Assembly (NCBI RefSeq): GCF_000315625.1
Contig: NW_005434594.1
Span: forward strand, 75,696-119,589
Reading direction: 5' to 3'
DNA length: 43,894 bases
From: Guillardia theta CCMP2712
Taxonomy: Eukaryota; Cryptophyceae; Pyrenomonadales; Geminigeraceae
A program made the position numbers and the translations under genes. This document shows, one piece after another, positions 21,009-31,918 of the stretch. Position 1 is the stretch's first letter. Each line of letters starts with the position of its first letter. The notes beneath the pieces are model-generated. The model saw only the letters and a list, made by a program, of their open reading frames with translations. It did not search any database and was not told where the DNA came from.

Positions 21009-22956
21009 ATGGGAAGGCTCAAAGAAAGCGACCCGCTGTTCGAGCTGATCCTCAAGTGGATCCTGAGCTCAGAATGGGACATGACCCTGACTTTGAGAGA
21101 AGCTCTCCTCAAATGTGAAGCCCTGATCAAGAACCACATCGAGTGTGAGGAGGGGAGCGAGTTGTCAAGAAAATGCCCGGAGATCGGCAAGTTCTTCAAC
21201 GAGCTTCCTCTGACCAAGGCCCTGGACCACTTCGGGAAGAGCGTCGCGGTTGAGCAGCGGAGGTATGTTCCTCCCACCTTCTCAGAGATAAGACAAATTT
21301 TCAACATCGCACAAGTGTATGCTCTGGAGGGACAGGCTAAACTCCTTACCTTCGATGCTGACGACACCCTCTACGAGCATGGTATGGACCTGGAGGTGGG
21401 TTGTTGGCTTGTCGACGCTCTACTTGCCCTCATGGAATCAGGCATCTACATAGCTGTCGTCACCGCTGCTGTGAGCGATTGCCTCTCTGCTTGAGATGCA
21501 TATGACTGAGAATGTCAGGGCTATCCTGGCAAGCCGCAGCGGTATGCGTCTCGTTTCAAGGGCCTTCTGGAAAGGATGCGGGAGAAGAAGAGTCCACCAG
21601 ACGTTACAAGCAAGTTCTACTGTGTGGGAGGGGAGTGTAACTACCTCTTCCGCATCAAAGAGAACTATGAGATGGAAGAGGTACGTCCTCTCCCACCTGG
21701 CGCTACGTCCTCCCTTACTTTCACCTAGGTGGATTCGACTGCTTTCTATACTAAGGAGATGAAATCCTGGAGTGACGAAGACATCAAGGACATGCTGGAT
21801 GTCGCCGAAAAGGCGCTGAGAGATGCGTGCCAGAGGATGAAACTCGATGTTCAGTTCCTCAGGAAGCAGCGAGCAGTGGGCTGCTTTCCAACGAAGGCTG
21901 AGGTAAGAGTCGACCTGTCGTCGTTCACCCCGATTGACGATGCTTTTTGTACAGGATCGCATCGCATATGAAGCTCTTGAGGATGTAGCCCTGGCCGTGC
22001 AGGTAAGGGGGGGAATGAGGTGGTAGGGGGGGGGAGGGGTGGGGAGGAGGGGGTGAAAGTAGAAGGCAGACAGCAACAAGCATGTTTACAGCCATGGGGC
22101 TTGGAGGGGGAGATGTATGTGGAGAGGAGGAGGATTCTGCTCTGGCATTAAAGTGACTCTGCATCTCAGGACAAGCTGCTCTCGTCTAGAAAAGGGAAGC
22201 CTGGAGTCCCGTTCTGCGCATTCAACGGGAATAGAGACGTGAGCGTGGCAGTGGAGCTTGTGGTCGAACTCAGGCTGACTTTGCTTGGAAGGTTTGGGTT
22301 GATGTTGGAGACAAGCGCTATGGGATCGAGGCGTTGCTAACATACTTGGTAAGTGAGGAAGGAGCCTGTTCAGATTTGTCAGTCTGTGTGGGCTGGTTTG
22401 AGACACACTCTGCCACATGGACTTGTGCATTACAGTTGAAGAACTCAGTGAAGTTTGTTGTGGACATTGTTGATCAAATCAGTGGTGTTTGTTGTGGATG
22501 TCATTGAAGTTTCTGGTTGAGAGCTATATCATTTGATCGCACTCGATGCAACAGGACATAGAAGGGAAATACACCTGTCACCTGGGAGATAGGTTTACTT
22601 TGACCGGTGATTATCATGCTGTTTCTCATTTCCAACATTATACTGCTGAGGCAAAGGATCGGTCAGGGCTGATTTGCTGCAGGGAACGACAAGAGCTCGA
22701 GGGCTGTTGCAAGCACAGTGTGGTAATGCAGTGTGTGATCTTGCCTGCCATTCTGACATCTGTGTAGGGTGACAAACCCAGCAGAAACCGAGGAGTATAT
22801 GGAACTCTACTTGCGGGTAACAATAAATCGTGACTTTTTCCTGCTCTTGCATGCTGCTTCTCCTGATGCTGCTGCTGCTGCTGCTGCTTTATGATCGTGC
22901 GCTTTCCGTCCGATCCACAGTTGTTCCGTTGCCTTGTTCCAAGGGAACAGGATTGA
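21009..22956 (+). CDS. ISN1: IMP-specific 5'-nucleotidase (ISN1 family)
   Basis: Hydrolyses IMP to inosine in purine turnover; soluble HAD-like enzyme. Predicted 382 residues; exons 21009-21470, 21519-21680, 21729-21902, 21955-22002, 22170-22238, 22292-22348, 22555-22606, 22683-22722, 22768-22816, 22921-22956. Family markers in order: IGKFFNELPLTKALDHF, RRYVPPTFSEIRQIFNIAQ, the nucleophile motif LLTFDADDTLYEHG (DxDxT), VVTAA joined to GYPGKPQRYASR, YCVGGECNYLFRI, CAFNGNRD joined to VWVDVGDKRYGI, then HLGDRFTLTGND and VASTVWVTNP. These match yeast and apicomplexan ISN1 (PF06437). Length is close to the family norm (about 400 or more); the start and last exon are the uncertain parts. The acceptor CAG lies just before the chosen ATG, so an upstream exon is possible. 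An AATAAA lies near 23180. Confidence 0.88.
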
Positions 22957-23330
22957 AGGCTTTGCAGGAGATGGGAACAGAACTTGCGTTGCAGTGCGCA
23001 GACACAAGACCAAAGGGACCAAAACAGGTTGGCAACTTCCAACGGTTTGTGATCCGACGGGAGGATGAATAACTTGGTTTCAGGGCACATTAGAGTGGCA
23101 GAAAGCGCAGATTATCCAGAGCAACACGTCGGCATAGAGGACAAGAAGTACGACTGGTTGACTCTACTTTCATTTCAAGAATAAAGAAACAATACAACCC
23201 GAAAGTGAATCTTTGAACCGAGTTCCCCTACGTCTTAATAAACGCTTCGATGCACGCTAAAATGAATGTCCAACTACAAATACAATGTACAACCTTGCCC
23301 TGTCGAAAAAGAATCGAAGTCTTATCTCTC
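22957..23330. other. 3' flank of ISN1
   Basis: Holds two AATAAA-like signals (near 23180 and 23236). The coding-like stretch LKALQEMGTELALQCADT (about 22957-23015) might be an alternative last exon of ISN1. Otherwise nothing seen. Confidence 0.35.
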
Positions 23331-23585
23331 TCAAGGCATCTTGGTGTCCTCCTTCCTCCTCGAGTCTTGGTAGCTGGGCCTCCGAATCCCAAGGATCTCA
23401 CATTGCTTGTTGAAAGTCTCTGCATCACAATATCCAAAGAGCTCGTCGAAGGCTTCCTTCTTCACCGGAGCGATGTTTATCTTGCACGTTGCGTCATCGT
23501 GAGAACAAGTAGAAGAAGCATTGCTGCAAGTGCTCGCAACGCTGCAGGAGCTGCTCGTCCTGCTTCCAGAATCTATTGCTGACAT
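23331..23585 (-). CDS. Small hypothetical protein
   Basis: 84 residues from ATG at 23585. The N-terminal half is Ser/Thr/Cys-rich (SSSCSVASTCSNASSTCSHD) and the C-terminal half is well composed (KKEAFDELFGYCDAETFNKQ, then CEILGIRRPSYQD). No family recognised. It may be the last exon of a longer minus-strand gene, because the frame just upstream (23590-23720, encoding SFASEYLPTLLYSYADPFKF) also looks coding but lies in a different frame. Confidence 0.45.
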   Translation of the reverse strand: MSAIDSGSRTSSSCSVASTCSNASSTCSHDDATCKINIAPVKKEAFDELFGYCDAETFNKQCEILGIRRPSYQDSRRKEDTKMP

Positions 23586-23939
23586 CCCCGCGGATTTCTG
23601 TTGCACGCAATGGTGTTGTGCTGACTTAATGTGCTGTCTACAAACAAACGAAACTTAAATGGATCGGCGTACGAATACAACAAGGTTGGCAGGTACTCGC
23701 TTGCGAAGCTTTTAGGGGAGCGATCAAGAATCAGGAACAAGAACGATGCTTTGCGAGGGGGAGATCTGTTCGGGTCCGAGGGCTGGAAGGTGGAGAAAGG
23801 ATTAAGAGGGAGGAGGAGGAAGGATCGAGAGAATGAAGCGGAGGAGGAGTGATAGGCTAGAGCTAGGTCGGGGGATCCAGGCAGAGGAAGGAGAGTCGAG
23901 AGAGAGGCACAAGAAGTGGTCGGCAAAAGGGAAAGCAAG

Positions 23940-25650
23940 GATTTGGGGGTCGGGGGGCCGATTGACAGTTGAAGGAAGGGGGTAGTGAAGAAAGGGAGGT
24001 GGGGTTAAGTGACCCGGGTGGTGGAATTTGATATGGGAATGAAGGGGGATCAGGGGGTGACAGAAACGGACGGAATGTCCGATACAGGGTGGGTAGTCAC
24101 TTGCAAGGTGGATTTAGGATGGGTGGGGGTAGTCCATGTACCCTGATGGCAGTCGTAGAGGTAAGTAAAACTAAAATAACATTTAAATGTTTTGTTATGG
24201 GGTGGGGGTAGTCTGGTATGGTCGAAAGTTGAAAACACTATGTCTAGGTGGGTATGTTATGCATTTGGGTATAGTATATGATATATTGAATTGACGACCT
24301 TCATGTGGGTCATTCAGGATGGGCTTGTTGGCTTGAAGCACTGTGTACCCTCCAGTACTATCGGATCAGTTCACATTTCCCCTACCCCTTGGCATCCCCA
24401 CCCCTCCAAAATCAGTCGTTCTATGAAATTGCCTTCAATGACCGGTACTTTGTATGAATAGAAAGGGGGTATAATGAGTTAAGGCGCCAGCTGTACCCCC
24501 TCATTTCGAACAATCTTACGCAAAACGAAACAGGTGCATGAGCGGGTGGGTCCAGGATAACGGATTTCTCTAAAAGTCTTGTATAGTGTGTTCATTCCAT
24601 CCGAAAACAATCTCTTTCAAATATGTCTAGTATCAAAAGACTTCTTTTGGAGCCTTACAGGACTGGTGTTAAACCCAAGGCTTTAAGTCCTGTCATCAAA
24701 CAGTACAAAATCAGTACGACCGTCTTGCGGACTCACCCGTGTCACGCTGCCAGTTACAGTGTCGTACGCCCGCCAATTTCAAGCCTGGTACAGAATAATG
24801 ATTCTTTACTCAAAGTTAAGGCAAGTTAAACATTTACCATGTCCGTGACTGGCACGCCCTCAACCTCGTGAAAATCAAGTACGAGGACAATCAGGCCCAG
24901 AGAGTAGTCGGAGGGTACTCTAAAGGGTTTTAAAGAGAGCAACTTGGTTGCCAGGAATTAGGGTTTATGGTTCAAGTTTGCCACTCAGCCGTCATGATCC
25001 TTTACTCAACTTGAAGTTGACTCTCAGCCTGGCAGTGGCATACGACCATGCCGCCCGGCCAAACCCTTTCAACACGTCACTGCGGCCACGCCTCAGGCCT
25101 CCGGCGGTGCCCGACTCGGACAGAGCCGCTCAGCGGCTAGTACTTCGGCCCGCGATCATGCCATGATGGCCGCCGCCCGGCAGCGAAGCGCGGCCTTTCG
25201 AAAGTTCAGTTTCACTGAGAACGTCAACTCAGTGACCCGGGCCTGGTTGGGCCGCACCGTGCTTCCGGAGTCGCCGGGCCGGGCCCGTCCCGGCCGCCGA
25301 TCGCCGCCCTCGGCCAGCAGACACGGCGTGCAAAGTTAAGTTAAAGATCAGTACGAGGACAATCAGGAGAGTCGAGGAGGCTCACTGTGACCGGCCCTGG
25401 CCGTGACTGTCGGCGCGTGGCAGGCCAAACGGCGAGAAGAGAAACTTAGACAGCCTCGGAGAACGGTGGCAAACCGGCAGGACAATTCCCCGGGGCCCGC
25501 CGGCCACTGACTGTGCCAGCTGACTCGGAGCCGCTGAGCGACTCAGTCACTCGCCATCGCCGCTGTCACGGTCACGCCGGTGGCCGCCCTCGAAGGAACT
25601 CGGAATGAGACGCACTGTATCGGATCTCTTTTCCGGGCCGCTTCTGATGA
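23940..25650. repeat. Repeat-rich intergenic block, partly very GC-rich
   Basis: 23940-24500 is G/T-rich with recurrent GGGTGGG and GGGGGTAG words, like 7540-7700, 28230-28310 and (reverse strand) 38480-38790. 24620-25400 contains the TTTACTCAAAGTTAAG word and two copies of a GTACGAGGACAATCAGG block (near 24880 and 25350). 25040-25560 is GC-rich with CCCGG words. The 68-residue frame at 24623 sits inside this block and is not supported as a gene. Confidence 0.5.
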
Positions 25651-25654
25651 TCGC

Positions 25655-25844
25655 CGTACGGTATGGCCTGCCCGGCAGTACGCGGCGACCGTCCGACCGT
25701 ACGGTGCCACGGTGCCACGGTGTACAGTGAGCTTTCAAGTTACTTCAAGCCAGTGCCCGGGGGCTCGGAGCCCGGCCCGGCATCGTCCGGCGGCGGCGTG
25801 AACTAATAAACAACCTCATCGCCTCCTGATTCAGCGCACGTGCC
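25655..25844 (+). promoter_or_regulatory. Probable promoter/5' region of the LLPH-like gene, duplicated elsewhere
   Basis: Lies directly upstream of the ATG at 25845. It contains a short tandem GTGCCACG duplication and an AATAAA-like A/T patch in a GC-rich setting. Most of it is recognisable, diverged, on the minus strand at 32324-32505. No TATA-type element is evident, so the promoter role is inferred from position. Confidence 0.4.
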
Positions 25845-26361
25845 ATGGGCAAGAGTTTGAGGAGCAAGATCAAGCGGCGGTTCCGCACGATCAAGAGAGA
25901 GAAGCTGCAGCCCTTCCTAGCAGAGAAGCTCTCTCTCACCCAAGAGGACCTCCCTCTCCCTGTCCGTCCTCCCGAGACGCCGGAGTCCGAGGCTCGCCGG
26001 AGGGACCCCAGGAGGAAGGATGCGCGAATGGGCTGCCAGGCGTTTGCGCTGGCTTTCCCAGGCGGAGTTACAGGAGATGATATGAGGCGAGGAGGCGTCG
26101 GAAATCCTCTATCGTGCCCTCCTGAAGAATTGGAAAGGTAAGAAGATCGATGCGCTGTGGGGTGGCAGCACTAACCCATGGCTTTGTAGGCAGAGAGCGA
26201 TCGAAAGAGAGGAATATGAGAAAAAACAGCGAGAAGAGCTAGAGATGGAGCGCGACGCAGCTCGCAATAGGAGCGGAATGGAGATGGATGGGGTCAAAAA
26301 GACGATCAAGAAGAAGAAGTCGAAGAAGAAGTCCGAGACATCGTGGTTGAAGACCACCTGA
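25845..26361 (+). CDS. Small basic LLPH/DUF2423-like nucleolar protein
   Basis: Two exons, 25845-26137 and 26190-26361 (154 residues). The N-terminus MGKSLRSKIKRRFRTIKREK matches the MAKSLRSKxKRxxRxxKR start of the eukaryotic LLPH (LAPS18-like)/DUF2423 group of small nucleolar, ribosome-biogenesis-linked proteins. The C-terminus is a charged helix followed by a Lys-rich tail (KKTIKKKKSKKKSE), a likely nucleolar localisation signal. The intron is a short GT-AG of 52 nt. Function is inferred from the N-terminal motif only. A disrupted copy of the 5' half exists at 32185-32323. Confidence 0.7.
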
Positions 26362-28330
26362 TTGTAAATTACATTTCCAGCTTGAAAACTTGCTTATCAT
26401 GCATTTGTTGCGCTCATCAAATGTGGTTGATAGAATTGTTCCTTTGATTGCATCAAAACATCAGAACGTCTCTTGTGAAGCCCAAGTATGATGTCCTGTG
26501 TGTTGTTCGACATAGTGATTAGCTTGATTTCGAGTTAGGAGGTCCCTTGCGAAGGGAGAGTGCATGGAACAAAATCAGATTTTTCAAATGCAGAGCATCA
26601 ATTTGAGCAAATTTTCTATCTCGATTATAGATTCATTGGTTGCTCGTTGTATGACGAGCAAAAGCCATCGCCGGGATTCCGGCCCTTCTTAACCAAGAAA
26701 AGCAGCTAGCTTAAGATTGCTTCATTGATAGGAAGAGATATGAGGCAAACGGGCATGTTAGTTGATCATCTGAATGGTAACGATCTTCTTCGCCCTTCCG
26801 TCTCTGTTAAATCGTCACAATATCGGAGAGTACAACACACCAAGTGCTTATCAGAGGTTGGCTGCAAAAGCAAGAAGTCTCCAGTCTGCTTGATGTTACT
26901 ATTGGATAAACAGTGGCGAATGTCTACTAGTCATAAGCAACTTTATCACTCCTTCTGTCTGCTCTGATTGCGAGAGTGAATGCAATGGCAATACAGTTAC
27001 TTGCATCTCGTCAAATGCTTGCCCTCTGGCTCCTTCCGAGCTACAAGTCTAGTTCACGTGCTTACGTGCAGCAGGCAAGAGCGACCTCTATGACAGGAAC
27101 GGAAGCTACATTTTGCTACACCTATCATGTTGATTGGACAGGAGGGTGGGTTTAGACTGTTGCCGTCGTATAAGTTCGAGCTGCACACAGGAAGCCCAAG
27201 CCTTCGGCAGTTGCGTGAAGGCTCGCGTTGATGAGGGAGCGAGTGGATGCCGGCAGAGCTATTGCGCTGAGCAACAGCTGCTCTAGCTCCTCTGACCTCG
27301 AGGATTGACCTCGAAGCTTCGACTTACAGGGGCCATGTGTGCACGACCAGCAAATGCAGGCAACGTCGAGACGTCGCTGGCAAGGCCATCGCACTTGCTC
27401 GGCTTCTCATGATAGAGGAGTACAAAGTGGGTTCCGGCAGGAACCAACAACCTCCAGTGTACACGAAAGGAGTACTTCCCAACCCTGTCAGATCTTCATC
27501 ACAGCCTTCTTCGGGTCGTGCTCTCATCGCCATTTCCTCGTTGTCAGTACAGCTGATCAGAGGTCAAGGCGACAACGGCATCTTCCCTACAAGGATCATT
27601 GCTCTGAACGCACTTAGAATTTCAATGCAGCAGCAGAGCCAGAGGCGTTTGATGCGTAGAGGGACGCGTATCAGGTGTATTTAGAAGAACATATGGGAAG
27701 AATCGTCGCATCGACGCAAGACCGCAATATCCAACTTGGAGGGACAGCTGTTTTCAATCAAACCTGTCGCAATGAAAAGAATCAATACACGAAGATGGTT
27801 AGTATGGAGAGCGCTGAAGAGATTATTGCCTCCGGCAACACTCTTGCTTCGTCTTCCTCCCCTTCCTTTGTCCTGCCCATTCTTCACCCTCATCTCCTCT
27901 TCTCGTCCCCCTTTCTCCTCCTCTCCCAATCCCATCCTCTTATCCTCTCTCATCTTCTCTTCCCCCCTCCTCTCTCCTCCCCTCCCTCCCCTCGTCTCCT
28001 CTCCTGTCCTCTCCATCCTTTGTTTCCTATGATCCTCCTCTACGGCTTCAAGCTTGAGTCTTTCCTGATAAGAGACAAGGTGGGTCACTAATCTGGCACA
28101 GAATCGGTAGGGGTACTTCTGAAAGAGGGTACTAGAAATATTGACAAGATCGGGTACCACACAGCTATTTTTCTCTAATAGTATCCATAGGTAAAATATG
28201 AGATATGATGGAATAGCTAGATTTCGGAAAGATGTTGCCCCAATATTGGGGTAGGGTACAATTGGATGTGGGGTGGGTGGTATGAACAGTGGGTTGAGCG
28301 TGGGTTGTTCTCGACAAGGTACACATAAAT
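26362..28330. other. Largely unannotated stretch; possible minus-strand coding at 27150-27530
   Basis: Mostly no signal. Two minus-strand segments look protein-like: FVYTGGCWFLPEPTLYSSIM (about 27400-27480) and EELEQLLLSAIALPASTRSL (about 27215-27285), with a GTAAGT donor between them. I could not complete a gene. 27880-28030 is a C/T tract with TCCCCTCC words. 28190-28310 has GGGGT-rich repeat-like DNA. Confidence 0.3.
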
Positions 28331-30607
28331 ATGGAGCGCGAAGATGAAGAAACTGGGATGATCGAGAAGGAGGAGGGAGGGAAGAAGGTGAGAGAGGAGG
28401 AGGAGGTAGAGATGCTATTTACACGTTCCTTCCTCTCGTCCCTGGACACGCCCTTGTCTTGTCTATCTTCTAGCTACTTCCTGCCTTCACGTCTCGTTAG
28501 TCCAATCATACTGTTTCATGGTCCATCCCCTCCTTCTCCACGCTCTCTGTGCGCTATCGACATGTTCATGAGTGCATGCTTGGAATAAGTCTTACTCTCA
28601 AATGGTCTTTCCCTTCTTTGCTGCTGCCTGACCTCCTCCCATACTTCGTGACTTCATGGTGGAAGGTATGGAAGGACGTAGTGATCGGGGTCCTCCTTCT
28701 CTGCACGCTGTCCCTTGGCATTTCGACGGCATTGCTGGCGGCAAAAGCAGCAAACAAAGCATCCAGTATAGGAGAATTCTTCTGTCAGATCTCAGGAACG
28801 ATTCCAAGCACTCCTGCTCCTGCCCCCTCCCCTCCGGTTATCTCAACAGAGCTGAGCAAGGTGGTGGACGAAACCATGAGCGCCTGTTCCAATCAAGGGT
28901 ACAAGTACACTGGAGAGACAAACTGCACATGCATGGATTGCTACACAGGCGCCCGCTGCCAAACATTTGTTGGAGCGGACAAGTGCAGCATCGACGCCAA
29001 CGGAGGGAGCCCGTACATGTTTGCCGAGTACTGGGTGCGGTATCCTGAAACGGAGTTTCAAATGAAGCTATCCGAGCGTCTAGGATACCTCCCTGCTGGT
29101 ATCAGGAGCAGGCTAGAGGAGGGCATAAGAAAGCTGCACAAGTTAGCGGGGAACGCAGTTACGGACAACATGAACATCGTCTTTGGTGACGGCTCTACCC
29201 CGCTCCTGACCTTGGTATCCACGATTCTGCAGAGCTCTACCAACAGTCTTCCTCTCAAGGTCTGGGCCCAGAAGCCTTTCTACTCGGGCTACTCATCCCT
29301 CTCTTACGCCAACCTCGTCAAGTTCGTCGGCGACGAGGAGAACAGGACGACGGCAGCAGCGGACGAGAAGGTCGTCGAGTATGTGACCTCTCCTAACAAC
29401 CCAGACGGAGAGATCAGGACGGGTGTTCTTTCCCATCCTCTCACAGTCTTCGACAAGGCCTATAGCTGGCCCATGTACACCTTCATCGACCAGCCGTTCA
29501 ATACCTCTGCTCATCCCCTCTCCCTATGGACTCTGTCCAAGGTAACTGGGCATGCTTCCTCCCGCGTTGGCTGGGCTCTCGTAGGGGACAAGAAGCTGGC
29601 GGACGCGATGCAGGCCATGGCATGCCCCATCGGCTGTCCGGTGGAAAGTCAGTTGGTAGCGATCAGGGCGATCGAGCATGTGCTGAGCACACAAGGGGAG
29701 CTGATGAAGTGGGGGAGGGCAAAGTTCACTGAGAGGTGGGGGAGGATAGGCGAAGTGTTCAGGAATGTCTCCTGCTACAAGGTCAGGAACCCTCGCGCCG
29801 AAGGATACGATCGATATGATCAGAAAGGTTGGAAGATAGCATCTAAGACCAGCCTGCCTCCTCCTTCCTGCTTTCCTCCTGTCCCATCCTCCCCTGCATC
29901 CTTCGCTGCTTCTCCTTGCTTCTCCTTCTCTTCCCCATGCGCTTGCTCATTGTCTTGCACGTGCTTCTTTCATGCCTCGCAGCAACTTCTTTCCCCTTTT
30001 CAATTTTTCTGCTCCTCTTCCACCTCCCATCTGCCTCGCTGCTCCTCCCGCTGCTCCTCCCGCTGCTCCTCCTCCTGCTCTCCCTCTCCCTCTTCTGTCC
30101 TTCACTGTTGGATAGTTCTGATCTTCTGCTAGTGTACAAACAGACGCCTCCCTACCTATGGATGGAATGTCTCAACCTCCCTGATCAGAAGAGGTTGGCT
30201 CGCAAGCTTTCTGACCCCCGAGTTCCCTTGCCCTTGTCCTCATCTCATGCGTCTCTTTCCCTCGTATCCTACTTCCCATTTGCGGTTCTGCTCTCCTCCC
30301 TTCCTCTCCTCTCCTCTCTCCCCTTCCTCTCCTCTCCTCCCCTCTCCCCCCCCCCCTCTTCTCTCCCCTCCCTGTCCTCTGCCCTCCTTTCTCTGCCCTT
30401 CCTCCCTCCCCTCCCCTCCCCATCGCATCCATTGTTGATCGAATTCGCAGCTGCGGGGATATGCTGAGATCGTATGGCATGAAATGCCGAGATGGCGAGT
30501 ATTTCGGCATGCCAAAGAGTTTTGCTCGCCTGTCCCTCTACGTCGCATCCCCTGTCTTCAATGTCCTCATACAGAAATTGACCAACATGTTTGCCAACAC
30601 ATGCTGA
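28331..30607 (+). CDS. Membrane-anchored alliinase/tryptophan-aminotransferase-related protein
   Basis: Predicted 492 residues; exons 28331-28387, 28666-29827, 30133-30235, 30451-30607. A short acidic N-terminus (MEREDEETGMIEKEE) precedes one membrane span (DVVIGVLLLCTLSLGISTAL), which suggests a type II anchor. Then comes an EGF-like alliinase module with six Cys (CSNQGYKYTGETNCTC, CYTGARC), then the PLP-dependent domain: MFAEYWVRYPE, FGDGSTPLLTLVSTI, KPFYSGYSSL, TSPNNPDGEIR, DKAYSWPMY, LWTLSKVTGHASSRVGWALV. The Lys in LSKVTGHAS aligns with the Schiff-base Lys of TAA1/alliinase. In plants this family either makes indole-3-pyruvate from Trp (auxin route) or cleaves Cys sulfoxides; sequence alone does not decide. 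The C-terminal exon (FGMPKSFARLSLY) fits the family end. The donor at 30235 is the weakest junction. Confidence 0.82.
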
Positions 30608-30900
30608 TAGCTTCAGGTGATACCTGCTGACACCTGTTTGTGTTGGTAGACATCTTGACCTCAGTTTGTTCACAGCATCGAGACATCGCCAGGCAGTCAA
30701 TTGAATTCACTTGTACCATTCAACAATCATCTTTCAAGTAAACATATCAAGCTCCCATGTCTTGAACGTGCCCTGCCCATTGCACTTCTCAGTCTTCCTC
30801 TTGACTTTCCGCTGATTCTTCAGCATTTGCGTTCACTTGCACCACCGACGATCTTGAGGTTGAAAACTTCAGTCGCACACGCACAAGACCCCATTGCATC
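30608..30900. other. Spacer between convergent genes
   Basis: Short 3' flank shared by the aminotransferase-like gene and the minus-strand multi-exon gene. Nothing else seen. Confidence 0.4.
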
Positions 30901-31455
30901 TCAATACCTCCTCACTTCCTTCTCCTCCTTCTTTCCTCCCGCATGTTTCAATCTCGCCTGCAAACGATCAGCAGTTAATACCTTGCGTCTTCACTCCAAG
31001 TCATCCTGACGCTGGGCATCTTTATCTTCATCTCCTTTCATCTCTTTCGCTTTTTCTTCTCCACATTCTCCTTTCCTCCTCTCATCTCATAATTTCTTCA
31101 TCTCATCCTCCTACCAACCATCTCCTACCCCATTCCTGGATTCCTCATTGCCTCAACACTAACTTTCACTGATTTCTTTCTCCTCACCTCAGTCTCCATA
31201 TCTCGTGCAACCTGCGCATCATCAGCATACGGATAAAGCAGCAGTAGTCCTCACCTTTCTGGCAATATCTTGCCTTGAAGCTCCTGGACAACATCGTCAC
31301 ATCGTCAGGTAGGAGGAAGAAGACGAGAACGATGAGAGTGAGATGAGAGTTGCTGCTGCTGCTACTGCTGTTGTTGTTGGTGTTGTTGTTGTTGGTAGTG
31401 GTGATGCTGCTGCTGCTGATGATGATGATGACGACGACGACGACGACGATGCTAC

Positions 31456-31518
<63 letters not shown>

Positions 31519-31886
31519 CCGTAGACATTGGATGGATATCATGACAATAATAAAAATCATCGCAGAAGTCGGAGACAACAGGCAACGTGAAAGGGCACAA
31601 CACATGAAGCAGGAGCGAGCGGAATGTGGTTACCTCTTGGGGAGGACAGCAGAAGGGGACAGTCAAAGTTCGGCGGCTGGACGACAAGCGTCAGCGACTG
31701 TCTCAGCCGACCATCTCAAGCGCACCTTGTAGTCGTACCATATAACATCCCAACTTTCATGGTCTGGTTCGAGCTTGGGGTCGGGCAGGGGCTGACAGAG
31801 TCGTAAGAAGCAAGAGGGGCGAATAGAACATTCCAAACAGGAGGTGGAAAAAGGAGGAGGAGGAGGAAGAGGAGGAGGAAGAGGAG

Positions 31887-31918
<32 letters not shown>

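Noticed and set aside
24623-24829. 68-residue plus-strand ORF
   Set aside because: It lies inside the repeat block and contains the repeated TTTACTCAAAGTTAAG word; no protein feature.
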